From assembly GCF_052076105.1 (NCBI RefSeq), contig NZ_CP197245.1, forward strand, positions 5,084,001 through 5,148,000: a stretch of 64,000 bases of DNA. Direction: 5' to 3'. The notes under the pieces are model-generated. The model saw nothing but the letters and a program-made list of their open reading frames with translations. It did no database searches and was not told the DNA's origin. Source of the DNA: Tardiphaga sp052076105 (GTDB taxonomy: Bacteria > Pseudomonadota > Alphaproteobacteria > Rhizobiales > Xanthobacteraceae). Shown piece after piece: positions 25,235 to 33,673 of the stretch. Positions within the stretch are counted from its first letter, which is position 1; each line of letters starts with the position of its first letter. The position numbers were made by a program, and so were the translations under genes.

Positions 25235-26418
25235 CGGGCTTTCTCCTTTAATTGCTCCTGCGAGGCATCGAGCAGCTTTTGGGCGCGATCGACGGCGGCG
25301 AGAGAACGGCTGAAATCAATGCGCGGCCGCATGGCCGTCTTAGCTTCGCTGCTTCCGTCGCTCTTGGCCTTTGCCTCCGGCAGCGCCTTTCGAACATTCA
25401 GTCCAATGGCGAGCGCGGCCGCCTGCAGCTCGACATCGCGTTCGGATAGTTTTGCCTTGTCGATCTGCTCAAGCTCGGCGATTGCCGCACTATGCGCAGA
25501 TGTGGCAACGCGTGCCGCGGCACGATACAGGCGCGCGCGCACGCGCTCAGCGCTGTCGTCATCGGACAATGCGAATACACGGTCGGCGGCGAGCACCGTC
25601 ATTTCAGTCTTGCCGCGAACCAATGCCGTTCTTGCAATCAGAAGGTAGAGCGCACGCTGGCTCGCCCGATCGAGATGATCGAGCACGGCGACAAGGCGCG
25701 GAAACCGATCGGGACGTTGCACGAAACTGAAGCGTGCAACAGAGAGCGCAAAGCGCTGGCGGAAATTGCCCGCATAGATAGAGTGCCGATACCGGCGGAA
25801 ATAGCGCACCGCAAGGGCTTCGAACTTGTCGAAGTCATCGTCCTGTCCGACGATGAAAATCTCTCGGCGCAGTGCCGCTTCCTCGACCAGCGTGCCCGGC
25901 ATCATCAACCGCACTTCGTCGAGCAATCCGATCGCGACCTTCAGGTCGTCCTGCGCAACCAGTGCCGACTGCACCAGCGCAATCTCCGCACCGAGTGCCG
26001 CAGGCAGACTGCGTGGCTTGATATTGGCAAGCTTCGATTTCGCTTCCTCCGTGCGCCCTTCGACATAGGCGATGGCGCCATCGACAATGGCCTCGTCAAT
26101 ATTCAGCACGTTGCGAGAGCGGAGGCTCGCGACCACTTGCGGAGACCCACCACTCAAGAGGAAGGTGACAGCTGCGCGCGAATTGCGTGGCTCCTTCCAG
26201 ACGGCGGCATCGGCTTTCAGGAAGTTCTCACCCAGGCGTTTCAGCAGGGCGGGTTGGGAATTGTGGGCGTCAAGGTCGCCGCGCGCGATCTGATCTTGCA
26301 GCATCTGCAATGAACGAACCATCTGATATGGCTCGCGCATCTGGTCGTCGGCCGGCTGCGCATGTGCGCTGCCAAGACAGACTAGAAGCGTTGCTGCAAT
26401 GATCCTGGTGCTGGTCAT
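25231..26418 (-). CDS. motC: Periplasmic motility protein MotC
   Basis: A 395-residue protein with a signal peptide (IIAATLLVCLGSAHAQ), then an all-helical region rich in Ala, Leu and Arg. MotC is found in rhizobia and Brucella next to motB; it interacts with MotB in the periplasm and is needed for motor rotation. Features seen are the early MREPYQMVRSLQMLQDQIARGD, the GGSPQVVASLRSRNVL block and several TPR-like helix pairs. Its chaperone MotE is encoded at 33670. It overlaps motB and fliK by four bases each. Confidence 0.9.
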   Translation of the reverse strand: MTSTRIIAATLLVCLGSAHAQPADDQMREPYQMVRSLQMLQDQIARGDLDAHNSQPALLKRLGENFLKADAAVWKEPRNSRAAVTFLLSGGSPQVVASLRSRNVLNIDEAIVDGAIAYVEGRTEEAKSKLANIKPRSLPAALGAEIALVQSALVAQDDLKVAIGLLDEVRLMMPGTLVEEAALRREIFIVGQDDDFDKFEALAVRYFRRYRHSIYAGNFRQRFALSVARFSFVQRPDRFPRLVAVLDHLDRASQRALYLLIARTALVRGKTEMTVLAADRVFALSDDDSAERVRARLYRAAARVATSAHSAAIAELEQIDKAKLSERDVELQAAALAIGLNVRKALPEAKAKSDGSSEAKTAMRPRIDFSRSLAAVDRAQKLLDASQEQLKEKAR

Positions 26419-27752
26419 AGCACGGGAGCACGGATCAGCAGCTCGATCCGCCGGTTCTGCGCGGCGAGCGGATCATTCTGAATTTTCGGCCGGCGGTCTG
26501 CATAGCCCTCGATGCGCTCGACCCGCCCGGCGTCGAGGCCACCGCGTACCAGCATGTGATAGGCCATATGCGCACGCGCGGTCGAAAGCCGCCAGTTGTC
26601 ATATTCGGACGTTCGATAGACCCGGCTATCCGTGTGACCACGCACGATGACCTGGCCGCGGTTCTGCGCGATCATCGGCGTGATCTTGTCGAGCGCGCGA
26701 ACGAGGCCGGGCGTGGGCTCCGCCGAGCCGTTGGCAAACATTCCGTAATTCACGTCGTCCGTCAGATTGATCAGGAGTCCTTCGGGGGTTTCCCTCACTT
26801 CGGCCACCGGGTGTGCCGGTCCAATCGCGGCCAGTGCTGCCGAGATTGCGGCCTGGAGCTTGGTGGCGTCCATCGGCTGGGCCTTCTCGGCCTGAGCAGG
26901 CGCCTTGTCAGGCTGCGCCTGGGATTTATCGGCCGGCGCTGCCGTCTTGTCTGCCTGCGCCGGCTGCGGACGGCCTGCAGCTGGATTGGGCTTGTCGCCC
27001 TCATCGGCAAACAGTCCGGCGGGCTTCGGTGCCTCCTGCTTGTCGGATTTCGCGGGAGTTGAATTCGATCCGGACATTTCCTGACCCGGAGACCCGGTGG
27101 CGTCAGGTTTGGTGTCGAGCGGACGCGGTTCTTGCCCTTCGCTCGCCACAGCGGCAACATCCTCGCCGAACGGAAGGCTGCCGGCGTCCTTGCGTCCCGA
27201 CAGCTTCTTCTCGAGCGACGAGATCGACGCCATCGGCCAGTTGATCGGATCGAAGGGGTCTCGATAGGCTTCTCCGCCCTTGAGCCCTTCCTTGCGATTC
27301 GGATCGAGCGCTGCGCTGGTCTGCCCCTGACGTGGAGGGCCGCCGGCAATCTCCGAGAGCACCGCGTAGGGATCACGGAATAACGTGGCTTCGCCATAAC
27401 GCGGCTGTGGAGGCTGCGGTCGCGCCAGCGCATCGGTCGGCTGACCCGGCTCCGGATGCGGCCACTTGCTCTCACCTTCCACGGCCTTGCCGGGATCAAC
27501 CCGCCGGGCGTCGTTGATGCCCTTGCGATCCGGCGTTGAGTCCGTCAGCTTGATCGGATTGAAATAGGTGGCAACGCTCTCGCGTGTTTCCTGATTGGTG
27601 GCATTGATCAGCCACATCACCAGGAAGAACGCCATCATCGCCGTCATGAAGTCGGCATAGGCGATCTTCCAGACGCTGTTCTTCGTTTCGCCGCTCTCGA
27701 GAGAACTGCGGCGGCGAATGATGACAAGTTCTGTTGGAAGCGGATCGGCCAT
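26415..27752 (-). CDS. motB: Flagellar motor stator protein MotB
   Basis: A 445-residue MotB. One membrane segment lies at about 29-50 (WKIAYADFMTAMMAFFLVMWL) with the ion-binding Asp34, then a long Pro/Ala/Lys-rich linker (about 60-310) and an OmpA-type peptidoglycan-binding domain (about 330-440: VIVRGHTDSRVY, RLSTARAHMAYHML, NRRIELLI). The extra-long linker is typical of rhizobial MotB, which works with MotC. MotA is encoded far away at 41794. Confidence 0.95.
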   Translation of the reverse strand: MADPLPTELVIIRRRSSLESGETKNSVWKIAYADFMTAMMAFFLVMWLINATNQETRESVATYFNPIKLTDSTPDRKGINDARRVDPGKAVEGESKWPHPEPGQPTDALARPQPPQPRYGEATLFRDPYAVLSEIAGGPPRQGQTSAALDPNRKEGLKGGEAYRDPFDPINWPMASISSLEKKLSGRKDAGSLPFGEDVAAVASEGQEPRPLDTKPDATGSPGQEMSGSNSTPAKSDKQEAPKPAGLFADEGDKPNPAAGRPQPAQADKTAAPADKSQAQPDKAPAQAEKAQPMDATKLQAAISAALAAIGPAHPVAEVRETPEGLLINLTDDVNYGMFANGSAEPTPGLVRALDKITPMIAQNRGQVIVRGHTDSRVYRTSEYDNWRLSTARAHMAYHMLVRGGLDAGRVERIEGYADRRPKIQNDPLAAQNRRIELLIRAPVL

Positions 27753-27753
27753 C

Positions 27754-28449
27754 TCAGCTCTGGACCGCCATCTTCAATCGCTCGGTCCAGACCTTGAGCT
27801 GAGTTTCAAGTACGATCTGATCAACGACGATCGACGCTTCTGCTTCGGGGCCGGCACGCAATTCCGATGCAATGGCGCGGACGCCGAGCTTGCTGCGGAT
27901 CAATTCGAGCAGCTCCGATGGACCGGTGATGCGCAAAACCGGGCGGCGGCTATCGGTTGTGATCGACGACAAATGTTCGATGAACGCAGTGACCGCCTGT
28001 TTCTGCACAGCGTTATTGATGAGCGGCTCGAGGAGCCGAGCAGCTACGCCAGCGATTCTTCCCTGCAACTGATCGCCCATTTCGGCGATATCCCCGGCGA
28101 GCTTGGCCGCGGTCTCGTTGAGCAGTTGCTGCCGTTCTTCGGCAGCCTGCGCCGCAAGTGCCTGCTTCTCCTGCTCCATGCGCCGTTCGAACTCGGCGAG
28201 TGCACTCGCATAGCCTTCAGCGCGACCGCGCTCATAGCCATCATCCTCCTGCACGGAAGGCGACTTTGGCTGCATCTGCGGCTGCGGTTGAAACGACGGT
28301 TGCTGCTTTGCTTTCTGCAGAAGCGGCTGATGCTGCGGCGGCACGCCGGAGTGATGCAGATGGTCGAACGGAACGACGCGGCTGCGTGTCTTTGGTGGCT
28401 CCGGTCGATCGAAATCGGCGATCAGACGTGCGACTTGCTCTGCGCTCAT
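27754..28449 (-). CDS. fliH: Flagellar export ATPase regulator FliH
   Basis: A 231-residue soluble protein: polar, Gln/Pro-rich N-terminus (to about 70), a charged helical stretch (GYERGRAEGYASALAEFERRMEQEKQALAAQAAEERQQLL) with the GxxxG-like spacing seen in FliH stalks, and a C-terminal domain (about 130-231). FliH inhibits and positions the FliI ATPase at the export gate. The ATG at 28449 was chosen because AGAGGA lies seven bases before it and it overlaps the fliF stop as ATGA. The family is divergent, so the call leans on context. Confidence 0.8.
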   Translation of the reverse strand: MSAEQVARLIADFDRPEPPKTRSRVVPFDHLHHSGVPPQHQPLLQKAKQQPSFQPQPQMQPKSPSVQEDDGYERGRAEGYASALAEFERRMEQEKQALAAQAAEERQQLLNETAAKLAGDIAEMGDQLQGRIAGVAARLLEPLINNAVQKQAVTAFIEHLSSITTDSRRPVLRITGPSELLELIRSKLGVRAIASELRAGPEAEASIVVDQIVLETQLKVWTERLKMAVQS

Positions 28450-30089
28450 ACCGCTTCCTCTTGTCTGATCCATTGCTTGAGGATCGCCGCCGCTTGCTTC
28501 TCATCGAGCTGAATGATCTGCTCCAACCGCTTCTGCGGCGTGTTCTGCATATTGCTCGAGACGTCCTGAATGAGGTTGGGCGGAGGCTCGCCCCCTGACA
28601 GCGCCGCCGTCGCCATCGTGCTGCCGCCACTGAGCAGCGCGTTCGTTTCCGCCTGGAACTGCGTTGTCTCGTCGGTCTTCGCGCTCGCCAGAATCGTATT
28701 GATGGCCGGGCGCAGACCGAACCAGATCAGCATGCCGGCCACGGCCAGGATGGTGATGGCACTCACAAGACTGCCCGCCTGACGCATCATCACCTCTGTG
28801 AAGGTGATTGACGGTACCGGCGCCAGATCGCGCGCACCTTCCATGAATTCGACCGCCGAAACCTGAATCTGGTCGCCGCGCGGGCGATCGATACCAGCTG
28901 CGGTCGCAGCAATCTGCGAGATCTCCGCAACCTTGGCTTCGATCGCAGCATCGCTCACCTTGTCACCAAGGCTCGCAATGAGGCGCGGCCGGTTGACCAG
29001 AACAGCGAGGAACATCTTGTTCACCACGAAACCATCGCTCGTGGTCGTCACCGTCTTCGACGACACTTCGTAATTGGTGATGTCTTCGCGACGCTGCTTC
29101 TCATCATTCTGATTCTTGGCGCCGGTCGCGTTGACCTGCTGATCCGGCAAGTTCTGCTGAACGGTCGTCGGCTGCTGTCGATCGAGACTCTGCGACGTTT
29201 CCTTCTCTCGCACAGCGCGCACAGAGCGCTGCACCCGCGAATCCGGATCGTAGGTCGTCTCGTTGGTCTGTTTCTTGTCCGTCGACAGCTGGGTCGCAAC
29301 GCTGACCTCGAAATTATCGAGCCCCAGATAGGGCGTCAGCGCCCGGCTCACATTCTCCTGGATCGAGCGGCTGACGACTTTTTGCAAATTGGCCATCGTG
29401 GTCGGCGTGGCCCCGACGCTGCCGCTGCCGTCATCGTCCGAAAGCAGCGACCCGTCACTGTCGAGCACAGTCACCTTGTCCGCGGTCATTCCTGGCACGG
29501 CCGCGGCTACGAGATGGCGCACGGAGCGTGCCGTGCGCGCATCTGCCGGACCATCCGTTCGCAAGACGACCGAAGCCGACGGCGGCGACTGCTCGCGCCG
29601 GAACGAGCCACGCGCAGGCATCACGATATGGACACGCGCAGCCTTGACCCCTTTGAGAACCTGGATCGTCCGCGCAATCTCGCCCTCGAGCGCGCGCACA
29701 CGCGTGATTTCCTGCATGAACGACGTCAGGCCGAGCGAGCCAATCTTGTCGAACAGCTCATACCCGCCGCCAGTGACGCTGGGCAGACCCTTGTCGGCCA
29801 GCAGCGTACGCGCCTGCGCCGTCTGTCCGGGACGAACATAGACGGTATCGCCCGCCGTATTCAGATCGAAAGCGACGTTCGCGTCGCGCAGCACCGAGCT
29901 GACACGCGTCACGTCCTCACGGCTGAGGCCGGAATAGAGAACATTGTATTCCGGCCGGCTGATATAGTATGCGCCGCCGCCAACGCCGCCGAATACAGCA
30001 GCGCCGACCACCGCGAGCAGAATGAGACGCTTCGTACCCAGCTCAAGCAGATTGTTCCAGAGCTTCTGCGCGTGCTCACGATTGACCAT
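28446..30089 (-). CDS. fliF: MS-ring protein FliF
   Basis: A 547-residue FliF. The first membrane segment is at about 21-43, the ring-building motifs are in the periplasmic 390 residues (YNVLYSGLSREDVTRVSSVLRDANVAFDL; ALEGEIARTIQVLKGVKAARVHIVMP), and the second membrane segment is at about 437-459. The C-terminal tail ends QKRLEQIIQLDEKQAAAILKQWIRQEE, the part that binds FliG. It is the first gene of the large minus-strand unit and starts with an AGGGG site; the shared flagellar motif lies 42 bases upstream. Confidence 0.97.
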   Translation of the reverse strand: MVNREHAQKLWNNLLELGTKRLILLAVVGAAVFGGVGGGAYYISRPEYNVLYSGLSREDVTRVSSVLRDANVAFDLNTAGDTVYVRPGQTAQARTLLADKGLPSVTGGGYELFDKIGSLGLTSFMQEITRVRALEGEIARTIQVLKGVKAARVHIVMPARGSFRREQSPPSASVVLRTDGPADARTARSVRHLVAAAVPGMTADKVTVLDSDGSLLSDDDGSGSVGATPTTMANLQKVVSRSIQENVSRALTPYLGLDNFEVSVATQLSTDKKQTNETTYDPDSRVQRSVRAVREKETSQSLDRQQPTTVQQNLPDQQVNATGAKNQNDEKQRREDITNYEVSSKTVTTTSDGFVVNKMFLAVLVNRPRLIASLGDKVSDAAIEAKVAEISQIAATAAGIDRPRGDQIQVSAVEFMEGARDLAPVPSITFTEVMMRQAGSLVSAITILAVAGMLIWFGLRPAINTILASAKTDETTQFQAETNALLSGGSTMATAALSGGEPPPNLIQDVSSNMQNTPQKRLEQIIQLDEKQAAAILKQWIRQEEAV

Positions 30090-30110
30090 AAATACCCCTG
30101 CCCACTTCCG

Positions 30111-30125
30111 AATCGATCATCGATT
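30111..30125. promoter_or_regulatory. 15-base dyad upstream of fliF
   Basis: AATCGATCATCGATT is a perfect odd dyad (seven bases each side of a C). It lies 21 bases before the fliF start, between it and the shared flagellar motif, where promoter or operator bases would be expected. Function unknown. Confidence 0.3.
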
Positions 30126-30131
30126 GTGAAG

Positions 30132-30142
30132 CTTGTCCGAGG
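30132..30142. promoter_or_regulatory. Shared flagellar motif copy A, upstream of fliF
   Basis: CTTGTCCGAGG on the plus strand (CCTCGGACAAG in the direction of fliF), 42 bases before the fliF start. It is identical to the copy before flgB. Proposed FtcR box or promoter element of the flagellar units. Confidence 0.5.
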
Positions 30143-30165
30143 GTTACGGAGAGCCGGAAAGCGAA

Positions 30166-30195
30166 ATGGCCGCGACCTTGATTGGTCGCGGCCAT
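30166..30195 (-). terminator. Hairpin after fliC, probable terminator
   Basis: A perfect 12-bp stem (ATGGCCGCGACC / GGTCGCGGCCAT) with a 6-base loop, 23 bases after the fliC stop. In the fliC direction it is followed by TTCGCTTTCC, so the T run is poor, but stem strength and place fit termination or 3'-end protection of an abundant mRNA. Confidence 0.6.
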
Positions 30196-30218
30196 TCCTA
30201 TTCACGATACGAGAGCGA

Positions 30219-31517
30219 TTAGCCGCGGAACAGCGACAGGATGCTCTGGCTGCCGGCGTTGGCGATCGACAGCGCCTGGATGCCCAGCTGCTGCTGCGTC
30301 TGCAAGGCCTGGAGGCGGGTCGATTCGGCGTTCATGTCTGCGTCGACGAGCTGACCGATACCGCGATCGAGCGAGTCGGTCAGGGTCTTCACGAAGTTCT
30401 GCTGCAGACCGATACGGTTCTTGATGGCACCGAGATTGGTGGCGGCATCGGTGATCTTGCTCAGCGCCTTGTCTGTACCAGAGATGTAGGTCTCGAGTGC
30501 AGTCAGATCGGAGGCGCTATCGGTGAACTTCGAGATGTCCAGATCAGCGACGCTGAAGGTGGTCCAGCCACCATTCTTGTAAACGTCGTAGGTCTGGTCG
30601 AGAACGCCCTTCTGGGTCGCCACGTTAGCGGTAGCCGCTGCCTGTGCCGCGACGGTACCGCCGGTCGCGCCGCCATTGGTGCTGGTGGTGGCGATCGCAG
30701 TCGTGCTGGCGTTCTTGATTTCGAGCGTCTTGCCGTCGGCATTGACACCAACAGTCAGACCCTGGACGCCCAGAGCGTTAATTGCCTTGGCGACGTCCTG
30801 AATCGTGGAGGTCTGCGACACGTTGATCGTGGTCGTCGTGGCAGTTCCACCAGCAGGCGTAACGGCGAAAGCGATCGTGCCCGTGGTCGTCGCGGGCGGG
30901 CCAGCCGCACCGACGGTGGCCGGATCGAAAACGAGGGTCGTCGTCGTGGCAGCGCCATGAGCCGTGATGTAGGCGGCGTCCAGCGTCTTATCGTAGAGCT
31001 TGATGGCATCGAGGTCGACGGTGAGCGTGTCAACCGAAACGACACCGCCGGCGCGGGAGAACGACGACACGACCGACTTGGTCGAGTTGTAGGTGGGGTC
31101 CTGCGAGTCGACCGAGATCCAGTTTTCACCGTTGAACACGGCGGAGTCAGCAGTGTTCTTCAACTGCTTCTGGAGTTCGGTGATTTCGCTCTGGATCTTG
31201 GCGCGGTCAACACCCGGGGTACGGGCAGCAACCAGTTTTTCCTTGATCGACGAGACGACGTCGACCGTGCCTTCGAGGCCGGTATACATCGTGTCGATGG
31301 TCGCGGCGCCGAGACCGAGAGCGTCCTGCACGGCGCCCAGAGCCTGAACGTCCGAACGCATCGTGGTAGCGATCGACCAGTAAGCGGCGTTGTCCGACGC
31401 GGTCGCCACGCGATAGCCGGTCGAGATGCGGTTCATCGTGGTGGAGAGGTTGGCATCGACCGAGCGCAGGGTCTGCAGCGCGGTCATTGCCTGGGAGTTA
31501 GTCATCAAGCTAGACAT
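30219..31517 (-). CDS. fliC: Flagellin FliC
   Basis: A 432-residue flagellin. The conserved N-terminal domain (MSSLMTNSQAMTALQTLRSVDANLSTTMNRISTGYRVATASDNAAYWSIATTMRSD) and C-terminal domain (RIGLQQNFVKTLTDSLDRGIGQLVDADMNAESTRLQALQTQQQLGIQALSIANAGSQSILSLF) are intact; the middle, about 170-330, is a Thr/Ala-rich surface region. The only flagellin gene here. The ATG at 31517 follows AAAGGGACATACG; a longer frame upstream is not used. Its mRNA leader carries a hairpin over the ribosome-binding site, and it lies alone between hairpins, so it is probably its own late-class transcript under FlaF and FlbT control. Confidence 0.97.
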   Translation of the reverse strand: MSSLMTNSQAMTALQTLRSVDANLSTTMNRISTGYRVATASDNAAYWSIATTMRSDVQALGAVQDALGLGAATIDTMYTGLEGTVDVVSSIKEKLVAARTPGVDRAKIQSEITELQKQLKNTADSAVFNGENWISVDSQDPTYNSTKSVVSSFSRAGGVVSVDTLTVDLDAIKLYDKTLDAAYITAHGAATTTTLVFDPATVGAAGPPATTTGTIAFAVTPAGGTATTTTINVSQTSTIQDVAKAINALGVQGLTVGVNADGKTLEIKNASTTAIATTSTNGGATGGTVAAQAAATANVATQKGVLDQTYDVYKNGGWTTFSVADLDISKFTDSASDLTALETYISGTDKALSKITDAATNLGAIKNRIGLQQNFVKTLTDSLDRGIGQLVDADMNAESTRLQALQTQQQLGIQALSIANAGSQSILSLFRG

Positions 31518-31518
31518 C

Positions 31519-31557
31519 GTATGTCCCTTTAATTTGATTAATTTGCTGGGGACATAC
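31519..31557 (-). promoter_or_regulatory. fliC leader hairpin covering the ribosome-binding site
   Basis: In the mRNA a 9-base arm GUAUGUCCC and its exact complement GGGACAUAC flank a 21-base AU-rich loop; the stem ends one base before the AUG and includes the GGGA ribosome-binding bases. A second small stem (ACCGG/CCGGT, 31556-31572) overlaps it by two bases and could compete. This arrangement fits translational control, with FlbT the obvious candidate factor. Confidence 0.6.
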
Positions 31558-31634
31558 CGGACTTTCACCGGTACGGCAGGGCGGCATCATGCCTTTGGAA
31601 TGTCGATTTCTGATCGACCCAACCTGTCGTGAAT

Positions 31635-31650
31635 TGCAAGCTAGCCGCCA
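31635..31650 (-). promoter_or_regulatory. Possible sigma-54 promoter of fliC
   Basis: The minus strand reads TGGCGGCTAGCTTGCA: GG and GC elements ten bases apart as in the sigma-54 consensus TGGCACG-N4-TTGCA, with mismatches in the middle of the -24 part. It would start a leader of about 107 bases that includes the hairpin. No FlbD-type activator gene is in the window, so this is a weak call. Confidence 0.3.
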
Positions 31651-31697
31651 AACCTTACCCAAAGCTGAAGGCGGCGGCGCCTTGTATAGTTAACACC

Positions 31698-31740
31698 GAT
31701 CATTTGATTCGTCACTTACCTCGTAATGAATCAAATGATC
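31698..31740 (-). repeat. 13-base inverted repeat after fliP
   Basis: Perfect arms GATCATTTGATTC and GAATCAAATGATC with a 17-base spacer, beginning at the fliP stop codon. It has no T run. It could be a terminator-like 3' structure for the flgB-fliP unit or an operator upstream of fliC; each arm contains one GANTC site. Confidence 0.5.
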
Positions 31741-32474
31741 TAGAGAAACGACTTCACAAGACCAACTGCGAGCAAATTCCAGCCGTCGATCAATACGAAG
31801 AATAATACCTTGAACGGTAGCGCGAACACCGTGGGCGGCATCATCATCATGCCCATCGACATGGTCAGCGTCGCAACGATCATGTCGATCACCAGGAACG
31901 GCATGACGACGAGAAAACCTATCTCGAATGCGCGGCGCAGCTCCGACACCATGAAAGCCGGGATGATGATTCGTAGATCGATCCGCTGACCTTCGAGTTT
32001 GATCTTCATGCTCTCGGCAGCGAGATTCTCGAAGGTCTGCAGATCCTTCTCACGCACATGCTGCAGCATGAAATCCCGGAACGGATCTGTGACCCGCGAA
32101 TAGGCTTCCTGCTCGGTGATCTCGTTCTTCATCAATGGTTGGAGGCCATTCACCCACGCGCGATCGAAAGTTGGCGCCATCACATAGAATGTGAGAAACA
32201 GCGCGAGGCTGATCATTACGATATTGGCCGGCGTGGTCTGCAGGCCAAGCCCCGTGCGCAGGAATGAGAGTGCGACAACAAATCGCGTGAAGCTCGTCAC
32301 CATGATGAGCAAGCCCGGTGCCAGTGACAGCACCGTCAGCAATGCGACCATCTGGATGATTCGGCCGCTGGCACTACCCTCGCCCTGCGGCAGCAAGGTC
32401 GACAGATCCGGAACCTGCGCCGCTGCAGCCGTTGGCAGAAGCACCAGGAGCAGAACCGGAATGATACGCTTCAT
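31740..32474 (-). CDS. fliP: Flagellar export gate protein FliP
   Basis: A 244-residue FliP with a cleavable signal peptide (IIPVLLLVLLPTAAAA), then about four membrane segments. Conserved blocks are SLAPGLLIMVTSFTRFVVALSFLRTGLGLQTTPANIVMISLALFLTFYVMAP and FMVSELRRAFEIGFLVVMPFLVIDMIVATLTMSMGMMMMPP. It is the main channel subunit of the export gate. Last gene of its unit; overlaps fliL by four bases. Confidence 0.96.
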   Translation of the reverse strand: MKRIIPVLLLVLLPTAAAAQVPDLSTLLPQGEGSASGRIIQMVALLTVLSLAPGLLIMVTSFTRFVVALSFLRTGLGLQTTPANIVMISLALFLTFYVMAPTFDRAWVNGLQPLMKNEITEQEAYSRVTDPFRDFMLQHVREKDLQTFENLAAESMKIKLEGQRIDLRIIIPAFMVSELRRAFEIGFLVVMPFLVIDMIVATLTMSMGMMMMPPTVFALPFKVLFFVLIDGWNLLAVGLVKSFL

Positions 32475-32956
32475 TGCACCACCAGCGTCTCGATGATCAA
32501 CTCACGAACCCTTCCGCTCGAACGCGTGAGCGCGCGCTCATTCAGGTCTCCGCGCAGATATTGCAGGCCGCGGGCGCCTTCGATCTGCGCAGGTGTGAGC
32601 GTACGTAGATAGGCTGCAACATCCTCACCGATGCGGGCGACCACGATACTCGCTTCTTCCTCGGTCAGTTTATCGGTCACGACCGATGCCTCCATGCGGA
32701 TCCAGGCATTTGGCGGCGCCGCCAGATTGGTCACGACCGGTGTGATCTTGCGCAGACGATCATTGGCATTGAAGGCCGACGAGATCGGCTTCTCCTGGAC
32801 CTCCTTCCGGCTTTCACTAATGCGCTGGAACGTCGACATCAGATGCAGGCTTGCCAGCGCTCCAGCCCCGACCGAAAGCGCGGTGACGAGGAGCAGGGCG
32901 CCAAACCACTGCATGAACCCTGGGCGCTGGCCTTCATTCGCGGTGTCATCGGCCAT
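32471..32956 (-). CDS. fliL: Flagellar basal-body protein FliL
   Basis: A 161-residue single-pass membrane protein: short cytoplasmic N-terminus, one membrane segment (FGALLLVTALSVGAGALASLHLM, about 18-40) and a periplasmic domain with the ending EDVAAYLRTLTPAQIEGARGLQYLRGDLNERALTRSSGRVRELIIETLVVQ, which is FliL-like. FliL encircles the stator and supports motor torque. It sits between flgH and fliP, the normal place. Compare the smaller relative at 13314. Confidence 0.85.
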   Translation of the reverse strand: MADDTANEGQRPGFMQWFGALLLVTALSVGAGALASLHLMSTFQRISESRKEVQEKPISSAFNANDRLRKITPVVTNLAAPPNAWIRMEASVVTDKLTEEEASIVVARIGEDVAAYLRTLTPAQIEGARGLQYLRGDLNERALTRSSGRVRELIIETLVVQ

Positions 32957-32968
32957 GAGCGATCCTCA

Positions 32969-33673
32969 TCAGAACGGTGCGACCTGGTCATAGACCTGCT
33001 GGCCCCAGTTCGGCTGCTGCACTTCCATGGACCGGCCGCGCCCACCATACGAAATGCGGGCTTCGGCGATCTTCTCATAGGCGATGGTGTTGTTGCGGCT
33101 GATATCGATCGGGCGCACGATACCGCCGACGTTGACGATGCGCATTTCGTAATTGACGCGCATCTCCTGCGAACCGCTGACCAAGAGATTTCCGTTCGGG
33201 AGTACGTCGACAACGACGGCCGCCACCGAGAAACGGACTTCTTCATTGCGGTCGATCTTGCCTGCGCCCTTGTTCGATGATTGGGATTTGACGTTGGTGT
33301 CGAAATTTCCCGCCGAGATCCATTTGGCAATATTGGCCGAGTAGTCGGATTCCACCTTGATCTGCGAGTCCCGCGATCGATCCGTCTTGTTGTCGAGGAT
33401 CGCCTTGTCGTTCATCAGGATGTTCACGGTCAGAAGATCACCGACCCGCGTTGCCCGGGAATCGCGGTAGAGGTCCTTGCGATCATTCCAGATCGAGTGA
33501 GGACCTGCGCTACCATAGGCGCGCCTTTCGATCGGAATTGCGCGCGCATCGACCTGCATGCCGTTGCCGATCGGCGACATGTAGGGCGCCTGGCCAACCT
33601 CAGCGAGATTGCTCGCGCAACCGGTCAGGCACGACAATGCGACCGGAATCAGAATCACTCTCAACCACATCAT
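32969..33673 (-). CDS. flgH: L-ring lipoprotein FlgH
   Basis: A 234-residue outer-membrane L-ring subunit. The lipobox LTGC (Cys19) follows a short signal peptide; later blocks SIWNDRKDLYRDSRATRVGDLLTVNI, SVAAVVVDVLPNGNLLVSGSQEMRVNYEMRIVNVGGIVRPIDI and ISYGGRG are characteristic. The start overlaps motE by four bases. Confidence 0.97.
   Translation of the reverse strand: MMWLRVILIPVALSCLTGCASNLAEVGQAPYMSPIGNGMQVDARAIPIERRAYGSAGPHSIWNDRKDLYRDSRATRVGDLLTVNILMNDKAILDNKTDRSRDSQIKVESDYSANIAKWISAGNFDTNVKSQSSNKGAGKIDRNEEVRFSVAAVVVDVLPNGNLLVSGSQEMRVNYEMRIVNVGGIVRPIDISRNNTIAYEKIAEARISYGGRGRSMEVQQPNWGQQVYDQVAPF

Noticed and set aside
29382..31532. Plus-strand open frame of 716 codons opposite fliF and fliC
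   Set aside because: It is antisense to two certain flagellar genes; such long mirror frames arise from high-GC codon bias. No ribosome-binding site or recognisable domain.
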